Assembly: GCA_028023455.1 (NCBI GenBank)
Contig: JAQFVV010006639.1
Coordinates: 318,001-382,000 of the forward strand
From: Epiperipatus broadwayi
Lineage: Eukaryota > Onychophora > Udeonychophora > Euonychophora > Peripatidae
Reading direction: 5' to 3'
Length of the DNA: 64,000 bases
Notes under the pieces: model-generated
Told to the model about the DNA's origin: nothing
Database searches by the model: none
Seen by the model: the letters and a program-made list of their open reading frames with translations, nothing else
Part shown: positions 1 to 10,375 of the stretch, in pieces
How the letters are laid out: each line of letters starts with the position of its first letter
Position numbering within the stretch: the first letter of the stretch is position 1
Position numbers and translations under genes: made by a program

Positions 1-2235
1 TGTGGTTTCTCCTTAAACAAAGTCAAGAATCTCTCAGCAATTATGCCCAGAGAAACCTGTTAGGCACTTTATTTTTCATTTCCCACTCTTACATTTTCCC
101 ATATTCTGCTCCCCACAACATAATCTTTGTCAGCACTATAGCCTTTATATCTAAATCCCCCTTAGATTTTCCCAAACCCAGCATAAAAACCAATAATCCA
201 CTTTCTGTATAATCACGTTTTTCATATTTATTCTTCCATAACTTTATTATATGTAACCTTTCTCTTTTCAAGCATTTACATTCAATTAACAGATGTCTAA
301 TATTTTCTATTCCTTCCTTACACAATTTACAGACTAAATCACCCATATTTTTTCATTTACATGTATATTCTCTTGTTGCTAAAGATCTTATTCAAGCCTT
401 AAACAATAAAATACTTTCTTTACTATTATTATATATTAACTCGCACCTAATATTCTGTTTACTTTTATATTTAAACTCTTTTTACTCTCCATACTAGTTC
501 TCCATCTCTCTAATTCCCTATTCTTTATTAATCAATCTATTCTTTTATCCCATTCCTTTCCACTATAACACTCAACAATTCTCCTAACACAATCATTCCA
601 TCTTTTGTACAAATATACTGATATAAATTCTTTATCCAAATTTTTTGCATACCACATTACCTTTCTCACCCATCTTGTTGCCTGCCCTTTACTTGTATCC
701 CAATTAAATACTATTTTGGCTATTCTTTTATTATCCATAAACTGAAATCTACCAAACATTTTCATTTTACTTTTTGCATCTCTCATATAAAAATTTGACC
801 ATCCAATTTCTACTTGAATTGCCTCCCTTGCTGTTCATACATCTGCATCCAATGCATGTCTTCCTACTTCCCTTTGTACTTTTTCTAAGTAATCTAATAC
901 CCCTTTACTAACACATAATGCATCATTACCATATGTTAACCCTGCTACTGTTAACTCCCGTCCATATAACTCTAGCTACATCATATTTATTATATGAAAA
1001 CACTGTTAATTTCTTTATGAATCTCTTTTTTTTTCTTTGCTTCATTTATCAATTTTTTCTCCCATTCATCCAAACAATTTTTCTGATTACTTAAAATAAT
1101 TCCTAAATAACTATATCTCTTCACCACCCTTAACTTAATATCTCCCAATAAAAATTCTACATCTTCTCTTTCTTCAATATTAACCATTATTATATTTGAT
1201 TTTTCTTCACTAATTTAATCCCCATCTCTTTACCCACCCTTTCACATATCCTCAGCATAACTTCCATATCTTCTCTTTTTTCTGCACATAAAAATAACTC
1301 ATCCACAAAAAAAAACACCTGACAAAATATATACTCCCTTACCACCCATTAATCTCTATCCTTCTTCTTAATCTTTCTATTGCTCTTTCCATTTCACTCA
1401 AAAACATCATAAACAAAATAGGTGACATAGGGCATCCTTGGCCTAATCCCACCCCATTTTTAACTTTAACTGATTCTATATTCCCTAATTGATATATATA
1501 GTTATTATTTTCATTTAATTTTTTAATAGTATCCACTAAAGCTTCATCCATTCCCAAATTTGCTAAACTTATCCATAATCTATTTCTAGTTACTCTATCA
1601 TATGCCTTCTCTATATCTATAAAACTAATATATATATATATAACTGTTTACTTGAATTCCTACTCATATCCATAAGTTGTGTAATTACAAATAAACTATC
1701 TCCTATATGCCTATCTAATTTAAAACTTCTTTGCATTTCTCCCATTACATTATTTCCTTCCATCCATTGTACAACTCTTCTAGCCACCATATATGAGAAA
1801 ACTTTATATAAAACTAATGTTACCACTATCATCTATAATTATTTAACTTTCTATGATCCTTACCCTTTCCTTTAAATAATAATCTTACTTTTGTATTACT
1901 CCAACTACTTGGAAAAACTCTATTCTGTGCCATCTTATTAAAACAGGATAATAACTTTACTTTTGCCCTATATCCTAAATTCATTATCATCTCTGCTGCC
2001 CATCCATCTAAACCTCTTGCCTTTCCACTTTTCAATTTTTTCTCTACCTCATTCAGTTCATTTTTTGTAAACCTAATATTCCTATTACTATATGCTTTCA
2101 TGTTTTCTATCACTCTATCTTCCACATCTAACATCTTTTCCATATTCATTACATATCTATTTAAGATTCTCTCTAAAGCTTCTCTATAACTACACTCTAT
2201 TTCCTCATCATCTAATAATATTATTTCTCTGTCCC
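1..2235 (-). mobile_element. LINE-A: decayed non-LTR retrotransposon, 5'-truncated
   Basis: Reverse-strand reading gives six consecutive protein fragments in LINE order, broken by frameshifts and stops. From 2149 downward they are: an RT entry block (KARGLDGW, SSWSNTKVRLLFKGKG); a fingers/palm block (LYKVFSYMVARRVVQW); motif A (IDIEKAYDRV, about 1590-1625); motif B (GLGQGCPMSPILF, about 1420-1460); a motif C equivalent at about 1296-1311 reading FVDE instead of the usual Y/FADD; and a thumb block (RYSYLGIIL, about 1090-1130). The last fragment (89-346) carries a C-terminal zinc-knuckle pattern, C-x2-C-x8-H-x4-C. There is no endonuclease, so the 5' part is missing; the element stops at the trinucleotide repeat starting near 2236. 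Bases 1-88 would be 3' UTR. The damaged catalytic box and frameshifts mean it is dead. RT identity is secure; the clade is not resolved. Confidence 0.85.
89..346 (-). pseudogene. LINE-A C-terminal zinc-knuckle fragment
   Basis: The 85-codon open stretch begins at an internal Met and ends in a stop at 89. It contains CKLCKEGIENIRHLLIEC, a CCHC knuckle typical of the C-terminal tail of several LINE ORF2 proteins, where it is thought to bind the RNA template. It continues the same element as the RT fragments up to 2149 but is separated from them by stops and frameshifts. It is a fragment, not a gene. Confidence 0.7.
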
Positions 2236-2263
2236 CTCTACTACTACTACTACTACTACTACA

Positions 2264-2324
<61 letters not shown>

Positions 2325-2372
2325 TTATTATTATTGTTGTTGTTGTTGTTGTTGTTATTATTATTATTATAT
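2236..2372. repeat. Compound trinucleotide microsatellite (CTA)n-(TTA)n-(TTG)n-(TTA)n
   Basis: An uninterrupted block of CTA units with one CAA variant passes into ATT/TTA, then TTG, then TTA units. A Tyr/Cys-rich reading frame across it on the plus strand is an artefact of the repeat. It marks the 5' break point of LINE-A. Confidence 0.95.
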
Positions 2373-2642
2373 TTTATATTATACTGTGCAAATTAAAACT
2401 AAAGACTGTAATAAAGTCTTAATTTGCTTTTTACAGTTATTTTTATCATAAACTATTTCCACCTATAACAATCTTAATGTTCTATTATTAGTAGGATTAA
2501 ATAACATATTTTGTACTAAAATTGTTAAGATCATTAATCTTGTATAAAATTATGTCTATACATATTTTTACATCTATTGCCATGTCGAACATCTCATTAT
2601 ACAATTAGATTATCACCCTAACACTAGTTTATTAAATGAAGA

Positions 2643-2878
2643 AAATATTCTCAATCTAAAACACAAGATAAAAATTTTAAAAGAAGACAAAAGAAAAGAT
2701 TGGACTTTTCTTTTAAAAAGACTTTTATCCAGTGCTTTGGATTGAAAGTTTTTTATTTTCTTAATAAACCAGTGTTGGAGTTTTAATCTAGTAATATTAG
2801 TTTTATCTTGTGCTTTGGATTGAGAGTATTTAAATTTATTTAATAAACCAGTGTTGGGGTGTTAATCGCAATGTATTA
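2643..2878. repeat. 77-bp tandem duplication with an inverted partner
   Basis: Two direct copies (about 2724-2800 and 2801-2876) share GTGCTTTGGATTGA, then an A/T stretch, AATAAACCAGTGTTGG and GTTAATC. An inverted copy of the first part lies at 2643-2672 (CTCAATCTAAAACACAAGAT) and could pair with 2803-2832. The repeated AATAAA box suggests a retroelement 3' end. I do not recognise the family. Confidence 0.7.
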
Positions 2879-3678
2879 TATAATATTAACAACTGAAAAT
2901 GTATATATATTGTAACATAACAGCTTCACTGCAAATTGGCTATTTTAAATTTTGAGACTATAAAAAAAATTTCGGCTTTGACTAATTTAGTTTTTATAGT
3001 TAAGCAAATGCATTTGTCACTTTAATTTGGTTAAAGAGTATAAAATATAATCATTATTATATTCAAATAGTCTCTCATCTTAATGTTTATAAAGAATATA
3101 GTAATTATAAAATGTTTCTGAATAGCTTAATAAGCTGATTTTAAATAGACTTCTATAAAAAAAATTTATGGATAAAATAAAAACATATTCATTGTTATTT
3201 TTCTTAAGAAATAAAATTGTCAATCATGTAAAGCAAAAGAAACTAGTAATTCAAAAATGGAAATAGATAATAGAATTATAAAATACATTACATTTTTAAT
3301 TATATATAAAATCAACAATTACTTCCTTTTAAATGCTGTGTGCAAGTGTGTGTGCTTGAAGGATTTGATATTGTAGTATTTAAAACTTTTTTTTAACAAT
3401 GGTTGATTTTAGTTTGTTAAAAATATGATTGTTTTGCAATGTTTGGCACCATATTGAATTTTTAAAAATTGATTTGAGATCAATTTTTACAATAACTTCA
3501 GTTTTAATAATGTTAGAGCAAAATGCTATATACTGACAGAAAATAGAAGAAGTAAGGAAAAATAAATTTAAGAATAGTAGTGATTACTATTAAAAAAGTA
3601 ACGAAAAAAAAAATTCAATATCCAAAACAATTATTCATTTATTGTTTGTTTATATTTTCTAATTTATCATTAACTAAT
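2879..3678. other. Unassigned AT-rich sequence
   Basis: No open frame above background, no RNA gene and no clear repeat beyond poly-A/T runs. Confidence 0.6.
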
Positions 3679-4345
3679 AATAATAGTAATAGAAAACTAT
3701 TCAGGAAAGTTTAAAATTTTAATAAAATGTTTGAATGCTAAAAACATTAATTACAATAATGCATGGATCAGCCTTTCTTATATACCTAATATATCTAAAA
3801 GAATGAAAACAATTGTGTGAAACAATTACAATATCAGTTTTAATACCCTTCCTAATCTTAATAAAATTTTAAACAATACTAAAGATAAATTATCTCCAAA
3901 CCAATCTCTGCAAATAGTTTATAAAATTAAATGCAATGTAATTTGCTAAAGAGATTCTTGTGCTACAAGAAGAGCTCAACCTAAATATTGAGATAATGTT
4001 CTAAAACACATTCTAAGGTTAAATCTATACTTTTGGAATGTGAAATTAAATCTGGCCATAATTTTGATCTTACTAATATTGATATTGTTTATACTGAGTT
4101 AATGATTGAAAAAGAAAATATAAAAAGACATGGTTTATAGTAAATAATATCAACACAATGAACAAGAAAGACCCATGCATAGCATTATCATGTAAATGGC
4201 ATATTTAATTTTAATGTATATATTTTATTTCATTTATATATTTTTATTATAGTTCTATGATTATGATTGGTCTGGTCAAAAACAATACTTAGATATTTTT
4301 ATTAAAATTTTAAACTTTCCTGAATAGTTTTCTATCACTATTATT
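3679..4345 (+). mobile_element. PLE C-terminal relic between 49-bp inverted arms
   Basis: Arms at 3679-3727 and 4297-4345 are inverted copies with a few mismatches (core AGGAAAGTTTAAAATTTTAA). Between them, plus-strand reading gives remnants of the linker and GIY-YIG nuclease of a Penelope-like element. Examples are LNKILNNTKDKLSPNQ followed by IVYKIKC (about 3850-3935), aligning with LNKLINNSKDK...CVIYKWICRC in the PLE-1 copy at 19.0 kb. Further on is ECEIKSGHNFDLTNIDIVY (about 4035-4095), the His-containing tail block typical of PLE proteins. In-frame stops show it is dead. RT motifs are absent. Inverted ends fit the known habit of PLEs to carry inverted terminal repeats. Confidence 0.65.
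3765..4140 (+). pseudogene. PLE linker + GIY-YIG endonuclease fragment
   Basis: The GIY equivalent is IVYKIKC near 3917-3935. The YIG box is not clearly retained. An RRAQ-type helix and the downstream GHNFDLTN block are readable with three or more stops in frame. The assignment rests on collinearity with the better copies at 16.9-17.2 kb and 18.9-19.3 kb. Confidence 0.6.
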
Positions 4346-4609
4346 GTCACATTCAAGTTAAGAGGAAAAATATTTATTAAATTACCATTAATTAAGTATA
4401 AAATTACATCTACATTGATGTTTTTTTTTATTACTGATAAAATTCTCATTCAAACCCTATATAATACTTCTTACCTGAGATAATTCATAACTTTAGAACT
4501 TGCAAAAAAAGAACTATAAGAATTTGCCATATTTTCTTATACCCTAGAAGTTAAAAAATCTCAAGGCATCTATAAAAAAAAAAGATTCTCCCTAATAAAG
4601 GAAACAAAA
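4346..4609. other. Unassigned AT-rich sequence
   Basis: Nothing recognised between the PLE relic and the piggyBac-like relic. Confidence 0.5.
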
Positions 4610-5065
4610 TAAATAATTTTCATAAGGTCAATATGCATTTGTAATCTTGTCCATCCAAACTGAAAATTGAAGGCCATTGTCTTTATCAATGATAAAATGA
4701 GTCTTCCTTTGTTTTATGTATTGGTTCCCACCAGTTATACTATCTTGTTATATTTATTGTCCCACAGAGATATAATTTAATTGCATATAGCTCATTAGCT
4801 ACCTGTAAATTTGAAAATAATGTGATCCAAGATATGGCAAAACTATTGACTTCACAGCATGATTACCATGGCATATGCAAAAATCTGGGTTTTATTCTTT
4901 TCTTGCATGCAAATTCCATGTGATATACATAACCATTATGGCTAACATCCCACATCCACCACTTGAAACCTCTCTATTGGTTTTAAGAGTTTATATTGCC
5001 ACATGGTACTATATCCAATAAATTTTATGATTTCTTCATCAACTGCAACTTTTCTGCGCATTTAA
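4610..5065 (-). pseudogene. piggyBac-type DDE transposase relic
   Basis: Reverse-strand reading from about 5061, across several frames, gives a collinear series of piggyBac transposase blocks. They are VAVDEEIIKF then QYKLLKPIERF (the first catalytic-Asp region, normally DE.m..FkG...kqY.p.KP), then WWMWDVSHNGYVYHMEF (second Asp region, normally W..cDs.tGY...fe.Y), then a decayed stretch where the third Asp block should be. After that come NELYAIKLYLCGTINITR (normally ..GTvr.nR) and SFYH...FSLDGQDYKC. Stops and frameshifts are frequent, and the DNF-type third-Asp motif is not readable. Terminal inverted repeats and TTAA target duplications were not found. The RZ-A foldback at 5.1 kb lies immediately upstream of the remnant. 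Confidence 0.6.
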
Positions 5066-5106
5066 TAATCATTCTTAAAAATTTACATCACACTGCTCTT
5101 TTATAA

Positions 5107-5385
5107 AGGAAAAATTCTCTATACATATTGCCACTAAGTGCAAGCCAGAGATATCAATGGATGCCAGAAGGCTTGTGCATAAAATGCCCATCTAGTGCCT
5201 ACTCATCCAATATCCCAGTGCTCTCAGATCCAAGGCTTCTCACTAATGAAGGCCACAAACCAGAAAGTAGTCTGGAGATATTGGATGAGTAGGCACTAGA
5301 TAGGGATTTTATGCACAAGTCTTCTGTCATCCATTGATTATTCTGGTTATCACAGGGTGGCACTACTGTATGGAGAGTTTTTGCC
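5107..5385 (+). mobile_element. RZ-A retrozyme-like copy, foldback
   Basis: The left part (5107-5216) is reverse-orientation RZ-A (GCCAGAAGGCTTGTGCAT, GCCTACTCATCCAATATCCC). The right part (5217-5385) is the forward strand with the ribozyme region and the same body. The two halves can pair. The forward hammerhead region (5229-5290) has CUAAUGA instead of CUGAUGA (G5 to A) and GAAAGUAGUC instead of GAAACUAGUC, so it should not cleave. It ends in the family-typical GGTGGCACTACTGTATGGAG block. Confidence 0.7.
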
Positions 5386-5559
5386 TACTCTATTAGTAGC
5401 ACCTTACTTTTAATTTGTAGTTACTAATGAAAGAATACAATATGAACACATTTTTCAAATACTTAGGATAGAATATTTTGTGATGCCTCATGCCACTGAT
5501 TTGTGGGGTAAGGACCAGAGTTTTATAGGCATTTCTTGAAATATGATTCTATTTGGATG

Positions 5560-7365
5560 AGCATTTGGTTGCCAGAGACATGACTACCATTGATGAGACG
5601 GGATGAAGGAGTTTTCTGTTTCTTTTTTGCCCCCCAGAGCCCATCTGAGATAGCCATCCATCCAGCAATGTTGGCCAGGTAAGTGTAACCTAGAATTTTT
5701 TGTTGCAATTATTTCAGCAATCACAACTTGTTTCTGCTTATACTGTGTTTTAAGAAATAAGAGATTGTCTATAGTACCATCACATGAGCAGAAATTTTTA
5801 ATCCTATGGTGTAGCAGATCAAGCTCATTCATCAGGGTTGTTGACCCTTTATGTTTCTTGGTGTGCTGTATGATTACAGTTTGGAGGATGCCTGTGAAGG
5901 CGAACCAGGCCTCCTCTGGATTTATGTTCAGAATGTTAATTTTTTAAAAGATTATGTAGGCATCTGAGAAAACAACTTCCATGGCAGCGGCTTTAGTTAT
6001 AATTCTGATTATTTATTGAAATCTATGGGAACATAGCAGTGACACTATTAGGGCAAGATGGTCTGAGAAGGGAATGGATTGAAGCTTGGCTTCCAGACCA
6101 TAGTGCAGCTCTGAGATGAAAAATATCAGGTCAAACAGTATCCTAGAGCTCTTCATGTAGAATGTGTGTGCATCCCCAGGGAAGAAACCTCTGCCATTTA
6201 TGAAACCCCTGGCTAAGAGATGAAGGTATTTCCATGTGAACATGTCATATTGCAGGTTGAAGTTGTCCAAGAGGATTGTAGAGCCTGCATTGTTTGCAGT
6301 AATGAGATTTATGGTGTGTATTATTCTGGAATAGGTAAATGGATTGTTCTGGCAGTATACATAAATTGCAATAAATGCACTAGATTGGTATTCAAGCCTG
6401 ATTGCAATCAGATTGGCATTATGGTAAAACACTTTATAGGAGGAAGGTGCTTTACTGTTATTAATAATGACTCCTACCCCTCTGGCAGCTGATGTATTAG
6501 TAGACAAGAGTGAAGCCCAGTTTTGTTAGTTCTTGTATTATGCATGGGTTGTAATTCAGGTGATATTTAGTCTCTCCTAAGAACAAAATATGAGGAGAGG
6601 TAAGATGGAAAAAAGCCTTATCACATATATACAGTCAGGAGAATTAATTCCCCTGATATTGAGACCAAATGATTTTGCATTTGCTCTTATCCATAAAAAT
6701 TATTGCTGCTTGGTTTTACCGTAAGTGGAATCTTTGATTGAGGGTTGGAATGGTCCTTGAGATCACTATATTCCTGATCTGGAAAGGATGGCCTGTGGTT
6801 ATCGGCTTGAATAAGCTCTGTTTTATTATTGTGTGATTCATGACTGAGAGGATTCTTGGATGTGCTTTGTACCTTCCACTTTTTTTCCAAGAATAGGATT
6901 TATGCTGCAGGGGAGAACTTTAAGCTGTTTGGCTGGGAAGTAGGAGATAAGTGTGAGTCCTCTTCCTCAGAGCAGGCCTTTGAAAGTATGGAAGATTTAC
7001 ATTTATTATTTGCATTAGAACAAAAGTTGATATCCATGTCTGAGTCATGGTCCAAGATGGGAGGTCAAGACCTATTTTTTGTTGGTGTGGGCGCTTTCAT
7101 CTGGGATGAATGCTTGGAGGGTATTGATAGTTTTGATGCATCCATTATAGATTTAGTGCTTGTAACTGCTGGTTGTTTTGATCTTTGACTTTGGAGTTCT
7201 GAGTGCATTGTTGTGGTCTTGATGGTCTATGCTGAGCAATGCATTGTCTGTATCATTGGAAGAGATTGTTAGATTTTTGCATCTGGAAGCCTTATTTGGT
7301 CCTTTTGATTTTGAGCATTTCAACAAATTGTCTGGTTTCTGTGAGTTAACTCTGGAATTGGTGCA
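5560..7365 (-). mobile_element. LINE-B: decayed LINE with endonuclease and ORF1-like part
   Basis: This stretch is less AT-rich than its surroundings and is readable on the reverse strand in several frames. From 7365 to about 6640 there is a Ser/Lys/Asn-rich stretch (PLTVKPSSNNF, KKWKVQSTSKNPLSHE) that could be ORF1 or a leader. From 6507 to 6013 there is an EEP endonuclease block, and 5947-5584 reads on as RIKNFCSCDGTIDNLLF and similar. No RT motif is readable before the RZ-A insertion at 5.4 kb. RZ-B abuts its upstream end at about 7369. The element is dead and its clade is not determined. Confidence 0.55.
6013..6507 (-). pseudogene. LINE-B EEP (APE-like) endonuclease fragment, 164 codons open
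   Basis: APE-like endonucleases nick the target DNA to prime LINE reverse transcription. Readable blocks in order are RGVGVIIN (residues 9-16), IAIYVYCQNN (the YxP-equivalent strand), LLDNFNLQYD (in place of the usual GDFN), LFDLIFFIS, and FSDHLALIVSLL near residues 146-157 (the conserved SDH catalytic block). The GDFN to DNFN change and loss of the upstream Glu motif suggest an inactive copy. The frame is open for 164 codons, which is long for this base composition. A plus-strand frame over 6220-6492 is a shadow. Confidence 0.6.
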
Positions 7366-7368
7366 GTT

Positions 7369-7680
7369 TACATTTTGATATGCTATTTGAATCTGTTTGC
7401 TGTCATTGGATTTGAAGACATTTATGTGTCTGAAAAGTTCATGCCTTCAAATTGATAGAAACGTGTTTTATAAGTGCTGACTTTTGAGTTAGTATTTTAG
7501 ATCTAGTTTTTAGAGATCCAGCCCTCCACTGAAGTGAGCCATAAGCTTGAAAACAATTGGTCTGGAGATAGGGACTTTCTGATAGAGATTTTGAATTCTT
7601 TCTCTTTTGGCAGTTATAAAACAAAGCTTGATTAGGGCTATAGGTAAGCTCCCTCTAGGGAACATTTAAATACAAGCTTA
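7369..7680 (+). mobile_element. RZ-B retrozyme-like copy
   Basis: It shares with the copies at 44.9, 49.6 and 61.2 kb the blocks TTTGAAGACAT.TATGTGTCTG, TATTTTAGATCTAG, the hammerhead-like core and GAATTCTTTCTCTTTT...AAGCTTG. The core at 7522-7575 has stem I CUCCA/UGGAG, CUGAAGU (A9 is U), stem II GAGC-CAUAA-GCUU, then GAAA and an AAUUGGUC 3' side. The A9 change would be expected to weaken or abolish cleavage. No target duplication was identified. Confidence 0.65.
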
Positions 7681-7685
7681 AAAGC

Positions 7686-7760
7686 AAAATTTATGATTTA
7701 TTTTATTATATATATATATAATATATATTTATGATTTATTATATATATATATAATAAAAA
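7686..7760. repeat. TA-rich repeat with duplicated TTTATGATTTATT blocks
   Basis: Two (TA)n runs are each preceded by TTTATGATTTATT. Simple-sequence origin. Confidence 0.8.
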
Positions 7761-7799
7761 CCTAAAGCTAAACTAGTCAATAAATAATCAAAATTACCC

Positions 7800-7950
7800 C
7801 AAATTTACAATCCAACCAGACTTGCCCAAAGAATACAACCAATGACTTTTCAAGTGTAAAGATGACTGCGTATAGCAATGAAGTGATTGGTTGTGTTTTA
7901 GAGGTTTTTTTTTTTTTGGCTAGTCTGGTTGAGTTGTGAATTTGATGTAA
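7800..7950. repeat. Small foldback element
   Basis: Left and right halves pair: CAACCAGAC with GTCTGGTTG, ACAACCAATGACTT with AAGTGATTGGTTGT, and outer CAAATTTAC with GTGAATTTG. The total is about 150 bp with a short loop. It could be a MITE or foldback. No coding content. Confidence 0.6.
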
Positions 7951-8507
7951 ATTTGATTTTATATATATAAGAGTTTAAATCTTTGCCATTATTATATATA
8001 ATATAAAAGTGTCTATATTCTTTGATATTAATTTAAGAAATCATCTATACTTTCAACACCTTAAGGCCATATTCACGATTATCAATACAACCTTTTACTG
8101 TTGTAAAAAAGTCTAATTGCTTTCCTTAAGTCATCAATTTTTTATTTTGTGCAGTGCACCAAGCTTCTTTGATTTTTCTCATTCTGTCAAATATTAGATT
8201 TTTTTATAAACAAGTTCAGAAATACATAGAGCAAGTCTTTGTCCATAATGGTTTTCATTATTATAAAATAGTGGCATATTTGTAAAGTTAATTTTCAAAT
8301 TGCTGTACATGAGAACATGATATGTCATTCTCATTCTTAAATTCACTATAGTCTCCTCATAGTAGTTGCATGGGCAATTCAATTTCCTACATTGTAAAGC
8401 AAATACAACATTACTATATTTTCCTATGTTATTTTACCTTTTGTATTATTAACTAATCAGTTCAAATTCATAGGTGTTGTAAAACTTACACTGAACTTTA
8501 GATGTGA
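7951..8507. other. Unassigned; one short reverse-strand open frame
   Basis: A 62-codon reverse frame at 8194-8382 (starting MNCPCNYYEE) is open, but I match it to no family and see no splice or start context that supports it. The rest is AT-rich filler. Confidence 0.35.
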
Positions 8508-9030
8508 TAATATATTGGACTATTTCTATCATATATTTCTATTAATTATATTTATAAAGCACATCTCATTACATAAAGTAATATTTATTAGGCTATAACC
8601 TTAAGATTATGCACCTGAAAAAACAATAGTAGAGACCTCTGCAAATTTTTAGCACAAGATTTATTTAAAAGACATCTTGTTCTTGAAATAAAATTGAAGG
8701 ACTCAGGAAGATTTCAATCAACCATCATACATAAATATATGAACTTTCTACTATCTGTTGCCTTTGACAGAATAGGTAAGTTGGTTGGAAAGTTTACCTT
8801 AAATTTGATATTCGAGAATCTAAAGGTTCGAGTTTGACTCCTATGTGAATACTGTCACTGGTCAGGCCAGTAAAATCTGAAGAAGTGTGGAGAATAATAG
8901 TACTCAAAACGTTGTTAATTACTAACCTGTGTTGACTAGTTGTTTGTATTTGAAGAAGTTTAAATAAAGTTTAACATTTTTTATACATTCAACATTTACT
9001 GAGAGATGATGGAAATAACCAAACATATTA
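8508..9030 (+). mobile_element. SINE/TIR element D, older copy
   Basis: The ends are inverted relatives of each other: ATATTGGACTATTTCTATCA at 8510-8530 and GATGATGGAAATAACC at 9005-9020. Inside lies a tRNA-derived head (A-box-like TAGGTAAGTTGG near 8773, B-box-like GGTTCGAGTTTGACTCC near 8825), then CTGTCACTGGTCAGGCC. A hammerhead-like motif follows at 8870-8922, and the tail contains AATAAAG. The same order occurs at 24266-24604, which defines the family. Confidence 0.6.
8870..8922 (+). ncRNA. Degenerate hammerhead-like motif in element D
   Basis: GUAAAAU - CUGAAGA (matches CUGANGA) - irregular stem II - CAAAAC (G12 is C) - stem III AC/GU with loop GUU - U17 - AAUUAC, whose UUAC pairs with GUAA upstream. 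The second family copy (24.4 kb) keeps CUCGAAAU but has lost CUGANGA. The ancestral motif is inferred from the two together; neither copy should cleave. Confidence 0.35.
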
Positions 9031-9200
9031 TCATATCTAATACACCATCAACATATACCTGCAGGCAATTACTACATTGAACTTCTCTGCATATATCTCT
9101 CCAATTTTATTTCCTATACTTGGTACATACAGTAAGGACAACCATTTCTTATTGCATTTAAGATCTTCATTCTTGCACGTTACTTATTTAAAATACTCTA

Positions 9201-9289
9201 CATATCTATCTACCTACTTACCTACCTTCCCACTCACCCACCCACCTATCTACCTACCTATCTATATATCCATCTATTTATCTATCTAA
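9201..9289. repeat. Degenerate (CTAC/CTAT)n tetranucleotide repeat
   Basis: A run of CTAC, CTAT, CCAC and TATC units over about 90 bp. The plus-strand reading frame across it is an artefact. Confidence 0.9.
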
Positions 9290-9430
9290 ATGTATATAAA
9301 AATATTAAATTATAAAAGTTGCTAATAAATGATAATAAAAGCATTATAATCTTAATTTGTTCCTTTATTGTATTGCCTTAATTAATTAAATAATCCGTTT
9401 TTTTATAAAAAATCTTTATTCTTTGTACAA

Positions 9431-9470
9431 TGTAACAGTTTCGATTGCCCCTGCAATCTTTTTCAGAACT
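9431..9470 (-). ncRNA. Hammerhead-like motif in PLE-2 left terminal repeat
   Basis: Reverse strand: CUGAAAA (G8 lost), extra A, stem II GAUUGC-AGGG-GCAAUC (6 bp), GAAAC, UGUU. The opposite arm at 10.33 kb has the intact CUGAAGA box but lost G12. Together they imply CUGAAGA plus GAAAC in the ancestor. Confidence 0.45.
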
Positions 9471-9717
9471 TTTTAAAAACTCCTTTATCTTCCACCTTCC
9501 ATTTTCTTTTTTCTAAATTAAAAATTATATTTTCATTTTTATTCATTTTTTCTTTATATCCTCCACTCTCTTTCTCATTCTTTAAACTTAAATTTTTTTT
9601 ATCATGTCTTAATTTTGTATTAATATTAATAATATTCTTCTTTTTATCACATAATCTTTTGAATTTTTCTTCTTCTTCTCTAGTTACTTTTGTTGTTAAT
9701 TCCTTCTCCATCTTCAT
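9463..9717 (-). pseudogene. PLE N-terminal region fragment (84 codons open)
   Basis: The reading begins MKMEKELTTKVTREEEEKFK and continues LCDKKKNIININTKLRHDKKNLSL. It is lysine- and asparagine-rich and predicted helical, resembling the poorly conserved region N-terminal to the RT of PLEs (a basic stretch ending in an NLS-type block). The frame ends at the UGA embedded in the CUGA of the adjacent hammerhead-like motif. RT and GIY-YIG are absent. The assignment depends on terminal-repeat structure more than on motifs and is tentative. Confidence 0.4.
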
Positions 9718-9982
9718 TATATCTTCATATAACTTTATTTTAGTTCCATAGCAGTTATCGATATATATGTTTAATAATTTTTTTTAAATCATTTCTACAG
9801 ATTTTTTCTTCTTTAATAACAATTTTCTTTGATTATTAATCCTGATAAACCTAGCAATCACATCCATCATTATACATTTTTTAAAAAAACCTATATCCTT
9901 ATTAACATTATTCAATTTTAACACCAATTTTCATCTTCTCTTCAAATAGTTATTTATTTTCTCACCTTCTTTATTTTTTATA

Positions 9983-10096
9983 TAGTCCGACATATTAAAC
10001 AATTCAAAACAAAACAACACTCTCCATATAATAGTGCCATCTTGTGCTAGTATGAGATAGTGATCATGTGATGTTTAGTGGTTTAGTCCGACATAT
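9983..10096. mobile_element. RZ-A mini-foldback with 13-bp target-site duplication
   Basis: TAGTCCGACATAT occurs at 9983-9995 and again at 10084-10096, flanking an 88-bp insert. The insert's left half (ACTCTCCATATAATAGTGCC) is one RZ-A end. Its right half is the other RZ-A terminal block in inverted orientation (GTGATCATGTGATGTTTAGT). The ribozyme region is absent. It sits inside PLE-2 and so is younger. The clean duplication shows insertion through staggered target cleavage. Confidence 0.75.
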
Positions 10097-10326
10097 CTTT
10101 AATATTCCTTATATTCTCCATGTATCCAATCACATATACAAAATATACATGTATATTCTTCTTTCTATGTCTAAAAAGTAGTAACTTCTTATCTTCTCCA
10201 ATGAATTATTTAATCTTAATTTGTTCCTTTATTGCATTGCCTTAATTAATTAATTAATCCATTTTTTATATAAAAATCTTTATTCTTTGTAAAATGGAAG
10301 GTGGAAGATAAAGGAGTTTTTAAAAA

Positions 10327-10375
10327 GTTCTGAAGAAGATTGCAGGGGCAATCAAAACTGTTGATGTTGATGGGT
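10327..10375 (+). ncRNA. Hammerhead-like motif in PLE-2 right terminal repeat
   Basis: CUGAAGA (fits CUGANGA), one extra A, stem II GAUUGC-AGGG-GCAAUC, then AAAAC where GAAAC is expected, then UGUUGAUG. Stem I pairing is weak. The extra A between A9 and stem II departs from the canonical fold. Confidence 0.4.

Noticed and set aside
2092-2451. 119-codon plus-strand opening rich in Tyr and Cys
   Set aside because: It reads through the (CTA)n/(TTG)n microsatellite and the antisense strand of LINE-A.
6220-6492. 90-codon plus-strand opening
   Set aside because: Antisense to the LINE-B endonuclease fragment, which shows recognisable motifs.
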